The position numbers and the translations under genes were made by a program. Below are positions 9,748 to 21,754 of a stretch of 64,000 bases of DNA, in pieces. Every line of letters begins with the position of its first letter. Position 1 is the first letter of the stretch. The notes under the pieces are model-generated. The model did not search any database. It saw only the letters and a list, made by a program, of their open reading frames with translations, and had not been told where the DNA came from. Source of the stretch: Microstegium vimineum. Lineage: Eukaryota; Streptophyta; Magnoliopsida; Poales; Poaceae. The stretch is taken from NCBI GenBank assembly GCA_022036555.1, contig CM039123.1, forward strand, positions 14,978,326-15,042,325, written 5' to 3'.

Positions 9748-12160
9748 ATGTCCCATGGGGATGGACCACCTCCCATGTTCGATGGAGACAACTTTCCTTA
9801 TTGGAAAGTTCGTATGGAGGCCTATTTAGAGGCCGTTGACGTGGCCGTGCTCATAGCCGCCACAAAGGGAGGCACTCTCTTCGCGGAGGACCTCAACTTT
9901 GATAAGCACAATGCCAAGGCGAAGAACATTCTTTTTCGTGGCATTAGCAAGGATGTCTTCAACCGAGTGTGTAATGCCAAAGACACATTCGAGTTGTGGA
10001 CCACTATTTGTGCTCTTCACGAAGGCACAAAGAGTGAGCGTGAGGAACGCTATCACTTGGTCATGGCTAAGGTCAATTTCTTTTTCCATGCATGCAAATG
10101 AAAATGCAAATGAAATGTACTCACGACTTAACATTATTGTAGAGGAATTGAATGGGCTCGGTGTCAACCAAATGGCTCCGGCCGATGTGGTACGCAAGAT
10201 CCTTTGTGTCTTGCCTATTGAGAAGTATGGACACATCGTCATGGTTCTTCACCAAGGAGATCTCTCCGCCGCTACACCAACACAAATCTTGGGCAAGATC
10301 AATGCCCATGAGATGTACATGAAGATTGGTGATGGTGGCTCTTCTTCCTCCTCCAAGAAGAAAGAAAAAGAGAAGGAGGAGAAGAAGGACTTGGCACTCA
10401 AGGTATCCTCCTCGGAGAAGTACAAGATGCAAGTCGTGTATGAGAGTGCAAGCGATGAAGGGGATGATGATGACCTCACTCTCATGGTGAAGAAAACAAC
10501 TAAGATGTTGAAGAAGCTAAACAAGAATGGAGTCAAGTTTGACTCAAAGAAGAAGAAATTCTTCACAAGCGCTTCAAGAAAGCCTCTCTCCAAGATGGAT
10601 TGCTATAATTGTGGCAAACTTGGACACTTGGCTCATGCTTTCCCCGAAGAGAAGAAAGACAAGTACAAGAACAAGAAAATAAACAACAAGTTCAAGTACA
10701 ACAAGGGCAACAAAGATGAGTCAAGTGATGAGGAGAAGAAGGATGACAAGCCATTCAAGAAGAAGAAGAACTTCAACTTCCATAAGAAGAAGAAGAATGG
10801 CAAAGCCTACATTGTTGGTGATTGGCTCACCGACATTGAAGACACAAGTGACTCATCCGGAGATGAAAGTGAAGAAGAAAAGGTGGCCGCCTTGGTGATT
10901 GGGTAATCTACTCCACCGCCACCCCCTCCATCATCTCCGGGCTCATCCTCTACACACCTATGCCTCATGGCTAAAGGTGACAAAAAGGTACAAAAAGAGG
11001 ATAGTGATGATGAGGCTAACTCTAGTGATGATAGTGATGATGAGTTTGAGGCACCTTCCTATGATGAGCTAATTGTGATTTGCAACAAATATACTAAGCT
11101 CATTAGGAAGTATAAAGCTAAAAGTGAATCACTAGAGAAAGCCAACGATAACTTGCATGCTAAACTTGATGACTTGTCTAGTGCTAATGATGAATTGAAG
11201 CTTGAGAACAAATCTCTCTCATCTAGCACTAGGGAGCTCAAAGCCTCAGTTAAGCAAGCTAATGAGAAACATGATAAGCTTGAGAGGTCAACACAAGAGC
11301 TCCATACAAAATACAACTTGCTAAAAGATGACTACAACCAAGTTAAGAATGAACATGGTACACTTGTGATAGCTAACGAATTGCTTACAAATGATCTTGC
11401 TACACATGTTGCTATTAACCTGGTTGTTAAGTGTCATATAGCTACTTCTTGTGAGGACTTGCTTGATGAAGTTGCTAGTGAGCAAAATGCTAAGTGCAAG
11501 GGCAAGAAGGTAGTTGAGGCCGAAAAGCATGATGACTATGTGAAGATGAGGCAAGAAAACTCCAAGCTCAAGGAAGAGCTAATCAACCTCAAGGCAAGCA
11601 AGCCATTCACTATCAAGTCGGCCAAGCAAGATGACAATGATGCAATGACCTTGCTTAACTCTCTCAAAGAGGAAAATGCGAAGCTCAAGGTTGAGAAGAT
11701 CAAGCTTGCAAGTGGATTGGAGAAGTTCACCAAGGGCCACAACCTCCAAAGTGAGCTCTTGATGAACACTATCATGAAGACCGACAAGTCCGGCATTGGG
11801 TTCAAGGAGAACCAAATCATGAAGGCCAAGGTCAAGATAGAAGCTAAGAACTACTACAAGATCAAGGCCATGAGAAACAACTATGACACACCAAAGCCTA
11901 AGAAGTGCTTTGGGTGTGGTCAAGAGGGTCACCTTGAATCCCAATGCAAGACTCCACCTCCCAAGACCTTGCCCAAGCACATAAGGCCTTTCGCTCATGA
12001 TGCACACTTCATCATCAACAAGGACTCCAAGGGTAGACCCCAAGTTGTGTTTCTCGGTCCTAAGATGAAGAACAAGCCCAAAATGCTATGGGTTGCTAAG
12101 GAGTTGGTGGACAAGGCTATGGGACCTCGCCAAGTGTGGGTTCCCAAACAACAAGCTTAA
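9748..12160 (+). pseudogene. copia element 2 gag, frameshifted
   Basis: ATG at 9748 opens a copia Gag with motifs FDGDNFPYWKVRMEAYLE and HLVMAKVN. A length change in a T-rich run near 10073-10087 shifts the frame; all coding downstream, through pol, is in the second frame. A CCHC knuckle at about 10601-10642 has lost its last Cys (TGC to TTC, Phe). An in-frame TAA at 10904 precedes a Pro/Ser linker. The rest (10967-12160) is a long Lys/Glu-rich coiled-coil region followed by an intact knuckle CFGCGQEGHLESQC (about 11909-11950). Gag would form the particle and bind RNA. This copy cannot make a full protein without suppression. Confidence 0.9.
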
Positions 12161-12181
12161 CTTCAAGTTGCTTGTGTGTAG

Positions 12182-15100
12182 GTGAACTACAAGACCGGTG
12201 GAAGTTATTGGGTGATTGATAGTGGATGCACTCAACATATGACCGGTGACTCCCGGATGTTCACCACACTTGAGGAAGATTGTGAAGGGCAAGACAAGAT
12301 TACCTTTGGGGACAATTCAAAAGGCAAAGTGCAAGGCCTAGGCAAAGTGGCAATCTCAAATGATCAATCAATATCAAATGTCTTGCTAGTACAATCTTTG
12401 AGCTTCAACTTGCTATCGGTGGGACAATTATGTGATCTTGGTTTCCAATGTCTCTTCACTCCAAATGAGGTAGTTGTGTCAAAGATTGAAGATTCATCAT
12501 TGATATTCAAAGGGTTTTGGCACAACAATCTCTACCTAGTGGACTTCACCTCAAATGAAGCTAGTTTGCAAACATGTCTATTCTCCAAGAGTTCCTTGGG
12601 TTGGCTATGGCATAGAAGATTAACACATGTGGGAATGTCAACTTTGAAGAAGCTTGTCAATAAGGAGTTGGTTAGAGGTGTGAAGGATGTTGTGTTTGAG
12701 AAGGACAAACTTTGTAGTGCATGTCAAGCCGGCAAGCAAGTGGCAAACACTCATCCAACCAAAGCTTTCATGTCAACCTCAAGAGTCCTAGAGCTGCTTC
12801 ACATGGATCTATTTGTACCTACCACCTATGCTATCCTTGGTGGCAATCTCTTTTGCTTGGTGGTAGTTGATGACTACTCTAGGTACACTTGGGTGTTCTT
12901 TCTTCAAGACAAGGAAGAAACTCAATCAATATTCAAGAAGTTTGCAACTAGAGCCCAAAATGAGTTTGATGTGAAGATCAAGAAGATAAGAAGTGACAAT
13001 GGGACCGAGTTTGTAAATACCAAAATTGAAGATTATTGTGATGAAGCTGGGATCAAGCATGAAGTGTCCGCCACCTATACTCCTCAACAAAATGGTGTAG
13101 TAGAGAGGAAGAACCAGACACTCATTACTCTTGCAAGATAAATGTTTGATGAATACAACACCCCCGAGAAGTTTTGGGCCGAAGCAATCAACACCGCATG
13201 CTATGCGGCCAACCGACTTTTTGTTCAAAGGCTTCTCAAGAAGACCCCCTATGAGCTTGTGAATGGGAAGAAACCAGATATATCCTTTTTCTGAGTGTTT
13301 GGATGCAAAGTGTATATCTACAAGAAGCGCCAACACTTGGGCAAGTTCCAAAGGAGATGTGACATTGGTTTCTTACTTGGTTATTCTCTTAAATCCAAGG
13401 CATATCGAGTATTTAACAAAGCCTCCGGCCTAGTTGAAGAAACATATGACTTGGAGTTTGATGAAACTAATGGCTCTCAAGAAGAGCATGAAAATCTTGA
13501 TGATGTAGGTGATGAACCCTTGAGGGAGGCTATGAAGAATATGCCCATTGGTGCAATCAACCCACAAGAGGTGGAAGAAGTTGAAGATGATGCAAATCAA
13601 GTACCCTCTCCACCTCACACGCCTCAAGTTGATGAAGAACAAGTGAGGGAAGCACAAGAAGATACCTTCATCCCTTAAGATCAAGCCGAGGCTCAAGCTA
13701 GTGATGTTGATGCACCACAACCTCCTCCCCAAGTGATTAATAGAAGATCTACACCTATGCTTCAAGCTCATCCACAAGACCTCATCATAGGGAGTCCATC
13801 AAGGGGGGTAACAACTCGATCTAAACTTGCTTCTTATGTTGAACATCACTCCTTTGTTTCCTTTGTTGAGCCTTCTAGTGTGGAGGATGCACTTGCGGAT
13901 CCGGATTGGGTGAATGCCATGCATGAAGAGTTGAACAACTTCACCCGGAACGAAGTGTGGACACTAGTAGAGAAGCCCAAAGGAGCAAGAATCATTGGCA
14001 CCAAGTGGGTGTTTAGGAACAAGCAAGATGATCAAGGCGTGGTTGTGAGAAACAAGGCAAGATTGGTGGCAAAGGGGTTCTCCCAAGTTGAAGGCTTGGA
14101 TTTTGGGGAGACCTTTGCACCGGTTGCAAGACTAGAAGCCATTCGTATCCTTTTGGCATATGCTTCACATCATAAAATGAAACTTTTTCAAATGGATGTG
14201 AAGAGTGCCTTTCTAAATGGTTTCATCAATGAACTTGTTTTTGTTTCACAACCTCCCGGGTTTGAAGACCTAAATTGTCCTAATCATGTGTATAGGTTGT
14301 CCAAGGCACTCTATGGATTGAAGCAAGCTCCAAGAGCTTGGTATGAGAGGCTAAGGGACTTCGTACTCAGGAAGGGCTTCAAGATCGAGAAAGTGGATAC
14401 CACACTCTTCACCAAGGTGCTAGATGGAGAGATCTTTGTTTGCCAAGTATATGTCGATGACATTATATTTGGGTCAACAAACCAAGATCATAGCAAGGAA
14501 TTTGGTGCATTGATGTCCAAGGAGTTTGAGATGTCGATGATTGGCGAGCTAACCTTCTTCCTTGGCTTCCAAGTGAAGCAATTGAGGGAGGGCACCTTCA
14601 TATCTCAAGAGAAGTACACTTATGATGTGCTCAAGAAATTCAAGATGGAGGATTGCAAACCAATCAAGACCCCAATGCCTACTAATGGGCATCTCGATCT
14701 CGATGAGGGAGGTAAACTGATTGACCAAACTCTCTATCGTTCTATGATCGGTAATTTACTTTACCTCACCGCATCTAGGCCGGATATCATGTTTAGTGTG
14801 TGTATGTGTGCTAGGTTTCAAGCAAACCCTAAGGAGTCACATCTTTGTGCGGTTAAAAGAATCCTTAGGTACTTAAGGCACACCCCAAGCATGGGTCTTT
14901 GGTATCCCAAAGGAGCTCCCTTCCAATTAGTTGGCTATTCCGATTCGGATTATGCCGGGTGTAAGGTTGATAGGAAGAGTACCTCCGGCGGGTGCCACAT
15001 GCTAGGAAGATCACTTGTTTCTTGGTCCTCAAAGAAGCAAAATAGTGTGGCATTGTCAACCGCAGAGGCGGAATACATTGCCATGGGAGCAAGTTGTGCA

Positions 15101-15409
15101 CAAATCTTATACATGACCCAAACACTTTTTGATTACAGCGTGTTCTTAAAAGAAGTTCCACTTTTGTGTGATAATGAAAGTGCCGTAAAGCTTGCAAACA
15201 ACCCGATTCAACACTCTCGCACCAAGCACATAGATATTCGCCATCACTTTCTTAGAGATCATGTGGCTAGGAAAGACATAACACTAGTTGGAGTTAAGAG
15301 CGAAGATCAATTGGCGGATATCTTCACTAAACCACTCGATGAAACAACCTTTTGTAGGTTGAGAAGCGAGTTAAATGTGCTTGATCACTCTAATTTCACT
15401 AAAAGATAA
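12182..15409 (+). pseudogene. copia element 2 pol (PR-IN-RT-RNase H) with three nonsense codons
   Basis: A single frame with the copia domain order. Protease has the active site VIDSGCTQHMTGD (about 12212). The GAG-pre-integrase block begins WHRRLTHVG. Integrase shows Asp in HMDLF, Asp in SDNGTEF and Glu in NGVVERKN. Reverse transcriptase carries MDVKSAFLNG and the catalytic YVDD (about 14450). RNase H carries SDYAGCKVDRKSTSG and ends at TAA 15407. Internal stops are TAA 13139, TGA 13292 (fits CGA to TGA) and TAA 13676 (fits CAA to TAA). RT to RNase H is open over 558 codons. Two further in-frame stops (TAA 12158, TAG 12179) lie at the gag-pol junction and might be the natural separation in this lineage. 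Confidence 0.93.
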
Positions 15410-16996
15410 GTTTGTGTGAACCATGCATTCATATGTAATATAACATGTTTAATTTGCTAATACTCATAGGCTTGGCTAACGTGGTTAAGATAACCGCCCT
15501 CAAAGCGTGTGACAAAGCTTAACCTCGGTTTAAATTTGCAAGCAACCTAGATTCAAATTTCGTATTGCATAGCATATGCATGTGTGTTGTTTGTCGTTCC
15601 TTTTCGGTTAAGTTTGAGCATCCTCTGTGTTCGTCCACTTAGGGGGAGCATTCCAAGCTCAAGACACTTCTATACCCCTCTTGTGGCCATATGATGTCTC
15701 CTTGGTGCTTCCATTCGAATATTTTGAGCCAAAACTAAAATCTAAGCCTATGGCAAACTATTTGAAAATGAGTGTTTGAGAGATGGTTCTCATATCAAGC
15801 CCAATCAGGTGTTATTTGGATCTTATTGGGATTGGAACTTGGTTGGCAGAAAGACGCAAAAACAAAATTTGAAAAATTCTATTTAGAAGGCGTCGGACGC
15901 TGCCGACGGATGCTCGGTGTCAATTGCCTCAGCGTTCGTCGCGATCGTCTAGAGATTGAAAGTTGCCGCTTACAGGGCGACGGATGCTCCCCCAGCGTCC
16001 GTCGCAGAGCGTCCGACGCGGTCAATGCGCTCGGGGGTTTCAAACCTGTTCTGGAAGCCCGACGGACGATGCCGTCGGACGCTCTCCGAGCGTCCGTCGC
16101 AATCCGACGGAGCGTCCGTAGCGAACTTAAGGCGCAAATTTTTTTAAAAATTCCCGTCTCTTCCTCTGCTTCTCTCGGTTGATTCCGTACGCCGCCGCAG
16201 TACCAAACCCTAATTGCTACCGCTGTCATTTCTCCCTGCGCCGTCGCTCTGTGCCGACCTCCCTCCACCTAGCGCCGCCACTCCTCCCTGCGCCGCCACT
16301 CCCTCCTGCGCCGCCACTCCCTCCAGCGCCACCATTCCCTCCAGCGCCGCACTCCCGCCACTGTCGCCGCGCCTGCTCCATTTCCCAGCGCCGCCGCTCC
16401 CCTGCGTGCTTCAAGCCGTGCAGGAGTCTCTTTGCCGAGGAGCTCTCCTCCAAGCTCTGTTGGAGGTTGATCGATCTCGTTTGCGTATCAAGGTGAAACT
16501 CAATTCCTGTGACTTTCCTTCAATTTTCCAACCACCTCGCCATTCTCTCTCACCACCCTAAACCATCATCCTACATTGCCTTGTTAGATTGCGGATTGCA
16601 GATAATCGACCAGAGGATCTTTCCCTTTCTCTTGTTTTGGTCAGGTTTCAAGGTTTGGAAATTGTAATCTCGATCTTTCCTTACCTAATTTCATGCTTCT
16701 ATAGACCCACTCCTCTTCAGTTATATGCTTATGGTTATACTCCTATCTATCTAACAAGCAGGGTTAGTGTCTGAGGTGTTTGCTTGAGCAGTGGGCAGTG
16801 ACAGAGAACTCGGGGCAAAGCCCGCAAGTACGGAATGAGGCAAAGCCTCGAAAGGTCAGTCCAGGGCCGACGTGCCACTCTTGCAGCAGTTTGGTCTGTG
16901 GATTGTCAGGATTTCACTGTCAGTTGGGGCAGAGAGTTTGAGGGTGTGACTTTTGAGGTTCTGTTTGTCAGAGATTGGTTAGCATAGTTCGATACA
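15410..16996 (+). other. element 2 pol-ORF3 spacer: palindrome cluster, leader and intron-like segment
   Basis: No coding is seen. 15889-16130 is filled with the same words as the LTR U3 (GCGTCGGACGC, AGCGTCCGTCG). 16180-16490 looks like a plant 5'UTR (AACCCTAATTGC, then a CCTGCGCCGCCACTCC tandem repeat at about 16270-16340). A possible donor CAAG|GTGAAA lies at 16492/16493 and an acceptor TAGCATAG at 16987, nine bases before the ORF3 start. The arrangement parallels element 1: spacer palindromes, leader, intron, ORF3. A TATA box for an internal promoter is not obvious. Confidence 0.5.
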
Positions 16997-19735
16997 ATGG
17001 CAAGAACGAAGAATGCCGGTCCTGTTCCCGGAAGTGGTGGTGACCCTCCACCTCCACCGCGTCCACCCACTGACCGGGGAAAGGGTAAGCAAAAGGTCGT
17101 GTCATGGAAGCGCAAGAGGCCATTGATGGATCCAGACTCAGCAGCAGCGCTTGCAGTTGCCGAGGCCGTAGAGATTGCGGAGCGAGGAGGACGTCGCGCC
17201 GGTTTGAGGCTCTCGCCTCGCCATGGAGCGCGTCGTGAGTCCCCTACGCGTCCAGAGACAGAGCCCGTCGAGGCTACTGAGGCAGAGCAGACAGAGCCAG
17301 TCCCCGAGACTGAGCAAACAGAGGCCGCGGGCCATACTTCGATTGGTGAGCTGATGAGCCGCAGAGTTACCCGATCCAGAGGCTCTGGTGCACCACCTAG
17401 TCCTCCAGGACCTCAGCTCCCAGACCTAGTGAGGCACCAGGTACGAGCTCTTACAGCGAAGCAAGTCCAGTTACTCCGCTTCGTAGACTTTCAGTCCTAG
17501 TTCCCACCTCAGAGGGATCCACGTGCCGGACGAGACTTCTATACCACGGTACACGAGGATTTTTACAGAGCTTACGTCGACACTGACGCTCCTCTCAAGG
17601 ATCACAGAGTGTGCCCATCTGCTCATATAGAGGGGGTCGGTGGTCCAGAGATCCTACAACACCTACAGTACATTCAGGGTCTATCAGATCTGATGGGACG
17701 ATCAGGAGCATATCAGAAGGATTGGGTGTATCAGTTCTATGCCTCTCTATGGATCTCCCCTGATCACGAGTTCCTACACTTTGGATTTCAGGGATGTGAC
17801 TTTAGGGTTTCAGCAGCTAGGTTCAGAGAGCTTTTCCACCTAGAGTCCTCTCCTACGAGGATTCACAGCTTGTGCTATGGGGATCAGGAGGCCCCTCGCC
17901 GACCTCACGATGGTATAGTGCCATCTACAGACTTCGTGAGGTCGTGCTTTCAGCTGCCGTTCACTAAGGGTTCGAGCCGTACACCACGAGACCTCACTCC
18001 ACTTGCTCGGATTCTTCACGAGGTACTCAGGCATACCATCCTCCCTCGGATTGGAGCTCGGGACATGATTACACGCCTACAGCTGTGGGTCCTTGCTCAT
18101 ATTGTCCGGAAAGAGAAGTTCAACCTCTGGGATCTGATTGTGAACGAGCTTGAGGATATCATAGCCGCTGGGTTCAGGGGTCACTGGCAGCTGTAGTTTG
18201 CTCATTGGATTTCATATCTGATAGTTGCCAAGACCAGGTCAGGAGCTATGAGAGTCACTCTCACGAGGTCAGGTACTGAGTTTCCAGTATACTCGATGAG
18301 TCAGCTCGTGATGCATGGAAACCTGCCTCGCTCCAGCAGAGCTTACAGACCAGGCACCAGGCAGACCGGTGTGCCACCTCAGTCAGCAGAGGTCACTGAT
18401 GCTACAGTTGAGCAGATTGCTTAGGCAGAGCTTGCAGATCTTGATGCAGAGATTGACACAGCTGCCGAGACAGTCTACAGAGAGGACCTAGACTCTGATA
18501 GTTCCGACGAGGACTACCAGCCAGTGTGCGAGTACACACCGATGCCTCATGACCATGAGGCAGGAGGGTTAGGCACAGCTGCAGCTCCAGCTCCAGGTTC
18601 CAGCACCTCAGAGGTTACACTGCTTACTATTCTGTCGAGGATGCAGGAGGAGCAGTCACGCTAGGCAAAGGAGCAGAGACGGCAGGCTGCCGACTTACGG
18701 AGGCTTACAGAGCAGCAGTTGGCAGCTCAAGCACAGACACAGGCTAGGCAGGATGAGTTCCAGCGCCAATTCTTGGCCTTTCAGCTGCAGCAGGCAAAGA
18801 TTTAGAAGACACAGACGTTGTTACTTGAGCGTCTTCTAGCCTCCAGCTCCAGGTAGACTTCCACTCCTCAGTTTTAGTTGCCCGGAGTCTCGCAGCAGCA
18901 GCTGTTCACCTCACCTTCACAGCAGCCTCCAGTAGTAGTGGTTCCGACTCTAGCGTTACCGTCCGGAGGACAGCAGAGTCAGGCACCAGCTACTCCTCCG
19001 TTCTAGGCACCATCTTCTCCCGCATATCAGTCTCCGAGGACCCAGGTATCTTCTTGGTTAGCTTCACCCAGAGAGTTTCAAACAGGCTTTACTCCTATCC
19101 GGGGAACTACCATAGCAGAGGCCTCGCGAGACCTCTCAGCCTCATACTTAGAGATCACAGGAGAAGATTCCCCAGGAGCAGCTCAGCTAATCTCACTAGC
19201 TCCAGTGGTTGAGGTGGATCCTCCGGCGATGGGCACTCACCTCTCTTCAGTTGCCTCGTCGGAGATCGCACCCGAGCAGTCCACGCAGACAGTTACCACC
19301 CCTCCGGCTGCAGTTCAGACAGATGCTATGTCACTAGCAGTTGAGACAGCTATCTCAGAGGCTCAGGATGAGGCAATTATAGTGGTAGTCTCCTCTCTAG
19401 CTCAGACTCAGCCAGCAGAGGTTGCAGCAGCAGTGTCACTAGTTGCACTAGCAGTGACACCTTCCCCCTCGCCTCGAGTCTTCACTCGTCGGGTTCCCAG
19501 GCCCGCTACTACAGAGGCAGGACCGTCAGAGGCACCAGCTGAGCCTCAGGGGGAGTTCATTGAGACAGCATCTCCAGAGCTTCTAGTGTCAGCTCCAGAG
19601 GTCACTCCAGCTGCACCTACACCTGCAGAGGCAGAGGCAGATGATGAGTCAGACGAGTCAGACCTTTAGGACTTCATCATGCTCGATCGCAAGGCTGCAG
19701 CTCCTCCACCTTCTTCTCCAGCCCCAGACGCTTAG
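16997..19735 (+). pseudogene. element 2 ORF3 (post-pol ORF) with TAG-only nonsense codons
   Basis: One frame of about 913 codons from ATG 16997. The N-terminus is Pro-rich and basic (GKGKQKVVSWKRKRP). A globular region of about 230 codons follows (17500-18190; DWVYQFYASLW, FRELFHLES, RLQLWVLAHIV). Then comes a long Gln/Ala/Pro/Ser-rich low-complexity tail with Gln-repeat stretches. In-frame stops are TAG at 17498, 18194, 18422, 18662, 18803, 18854, 18875, 19004, 19667 and 19733; I found no TAA or TGA. Each is one C-to-T change from CAG, an abundant codon here. It shares the globular block and position with element 1 ORF3. Function is unknown; it is a lineage-specific third ORF, sometimes called env-like, but I see no signal peptide or transmembrane helix. 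Confidence 0.75.
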
Positions 19736-20224
19736 TTTTTGGTGCTAGACGCCAAAGGGGGAGAGAGGGTCGAGTATAGAGATAGGGGGGGGATTTGAAT
19801 CTTTGTGTGCTTAATTTCCCCGTACTCTTTCATCATGTCTACTTTTATGCATTTGTTTCCATGTGTGATGTGATGAATACTTTAGTTGATGTTTATGTGA
19901 AATATGGTTGGATGTGACAAACTCTTGATTATCACTAATATATCTTGTGAGTTGTCTCATGTTTCATGATATATCTCTATGCTTAAACATTAATTGAGCT
20001 TCTGCGCTATACTCCGATACATCTTTTGAGAATATCATGAGGTACTTCTTTTACATTCATATCTATGAGTACCATGATTTGTGATTTGGCTTGGGTGAGC
20101 AAGTATGCTTCATTACAAATTCACTAACCCTTGCTCAACCATTCCAAGTAACCATAAAGTCTAAACCATAACTCTTATCCATACTCGAGGTTTTATTGTC
20201 GTCAATCACCAAAAAGGGGGAGAT
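19736..20224 (+). other. element 2 3' non-coding tail and polypurine tract
   Basis: An AT-rich tail with no ORF. CCAAAGGGGGAGAGAGG at about 19752-19768 resembles a second purine tract. The true polypurine tract AAAAAGGGGGAGA (20212-20223) abuts the 3' LTR. Confidence 0.8.
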
Positions 20225-21749
20225 TGAAGAATCATTGCCCTAGTTGGTTTCGGTGATTAACGACAATTAGAGATTATTATGGCTAACGTGTGTTTTGCAG
20301 AGGCTATGCGTAGCTTAGCCATAGTGATTAACAAGAATGGGCATTAATGGTCATCACTTAGCCCCCAAGATGGATATCGTTTTGAATTTCAAGGAGACAT
20401 GATGAAAACCCTAGAATGATAGGCTAAGTGCCATAAGGTGATGAGACTAGTAGCTTGACTTAGGAAAGCTTCATGAACTAGGTGTGGTGCACACTTGTCT
20501 TCCATAGCTCTAAGCAAGCCTACGTTGACCGTAAGATAGCCTAGAACAACTTCCATATTCATCGCGACAAAAAACGAAGTTGATAGAACTATTTTCTGGG
20601 CGTCGGACGCTCCTGACGGAGGCGTCGGACGCTGGGTAGTTGAGTCCACAGCGTCCGTCGACCTTCCAGTGGAGATGTTTTTTTGGCTAAGTTTTTCAGG
20701 GTCCGACAGACGTTGTCTGTCGGCCAGGCGTCGGATGCTTGGAGAGCGTCCGTCGACCTTCCAAAGAGAGTGTTTTTCAGCCCGAGCCAGAGTGTTGCGT
20801 CGGACGCTGAAATGAGCGTCCGTCGCCCCTGTGACAGAGCGTCCATCGCTGGGAAAAGCGTGTCAAAACTAGCCGTTGGGTAGGGCGTCGGAGCGTCCGT
20901 CGCCTAGGCGTCGGAGCGTCCGTTGCCCAAACTATGAATAGAACTAGCTGTTGGGCCATGCGACGGACCGTTCATCGCCTAGTCGACACAGCGTCCGTCG
21001 CCAACTTAAGTTGCCAGCCCGAGGCAATTTTCTAAGGGGTTATTTATAGCCCCTCCCACTTCTCTCCCACCTTGCCTTTGCTCATTTGAGTTGCTGAGTT
21101 TGTTGAGAAGGTTGGGAAGAGACCAAGAGCCCTAGAGAGAGAGAGAGTGATTCGCGAATCCATCCATCCTCTCCTCTAGTTCATCCAAGAGTTCAAGTGT
21201 GCATCCTCTAGTTGTGAAGCTTGAGTGAGTCAAGCGAAGATCGAAGCTTGTTACTCTTGGTGATCGACATCACCTAGACGGTCCGGTGGTGCTCAGAGGA
21301 AGGTGATCGCCGGAGGATTGTCGGCGGCCCTTCTCCATCGACGTTTGTGATCGGTTGTGGGCGATTCACCGAGCCGGAGTGGCGAAGAATCAGCCCGTAG
21401 AGAGCACTCATCCCTTGTGCGGGATTGAGGGGGAGCTATACCTTGCGAGGTGCTCCAACGAGGACTACGGGGGAGTGTCGACTCCTCGATACCTCGGCAA
21501 AACATCGCCGTGTCAAGCATCTCTTTCCCTAGCTCTTTCTTACCGCATTACTTTCCGCACTTGTCCTTCAATTCATACTAGAATTGTGTAGGAAGTTTTT
21601 GCTTTCTATTGATTTGCTACCGCTTTCTAGCTAGGACACACAAGCGGTAGGCACTAGGGGGTTAATTGGCTCTTTATAGGTTTAATTCTTGTTTAGAAAT
21701 TAAAAAGAGCCCAATTCACCCCCCCCTCTTGGGCATCTTGATCCTTTCA
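20225..21749 (+). repeat. 3' LTR of copia element 2
   Basis: It is 1,525 bp, beginning TGAAGAATCATTGCCC after the polypurine tract and ending ATCCTTTCA before GAGAA. It is about 94 bp shorter than its 5' partner because of one deletion (joint near 20440) and loss of one palindromic repeat segment (near 20630). A TATA box lies at about 21040. Confidence 0.93.
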
Positions 21750-21754
21750 GAGAA

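Larger units (their letters stand above)
6946..21749 (+). mobile_element. SIRE-like Ty1/copia element 2, nearly full length
   Basis: A 14.8-kb LTR retrotransposon with TG...CA LTRs, perfect GAGAA target duplications, an initiator-Met tRNA primer site, gag, pol in the copia order (PR, IN, RT, RNase H), a spacer, a third ORF and a polypurine tract. Without the 1,125-bp solo LTR inserted in its leader it is about 13.7 kb, long for copia but normal for the SIRE/Maximus lineage. Gag has a frameshift, and gag and pol contain several nonsense codons, so this copy is not autonomous. The two LTRs are very similar apart from two length differences, which implies fairly recent insertion. Confidence 0.93.

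Noticed and set aside
16226..16453. Gly/Ala-rich minus-strand ORF
   Set aside because: It comes from the CGCCGCCACTCC tandem repeat in the leader of element 2 ORF3.
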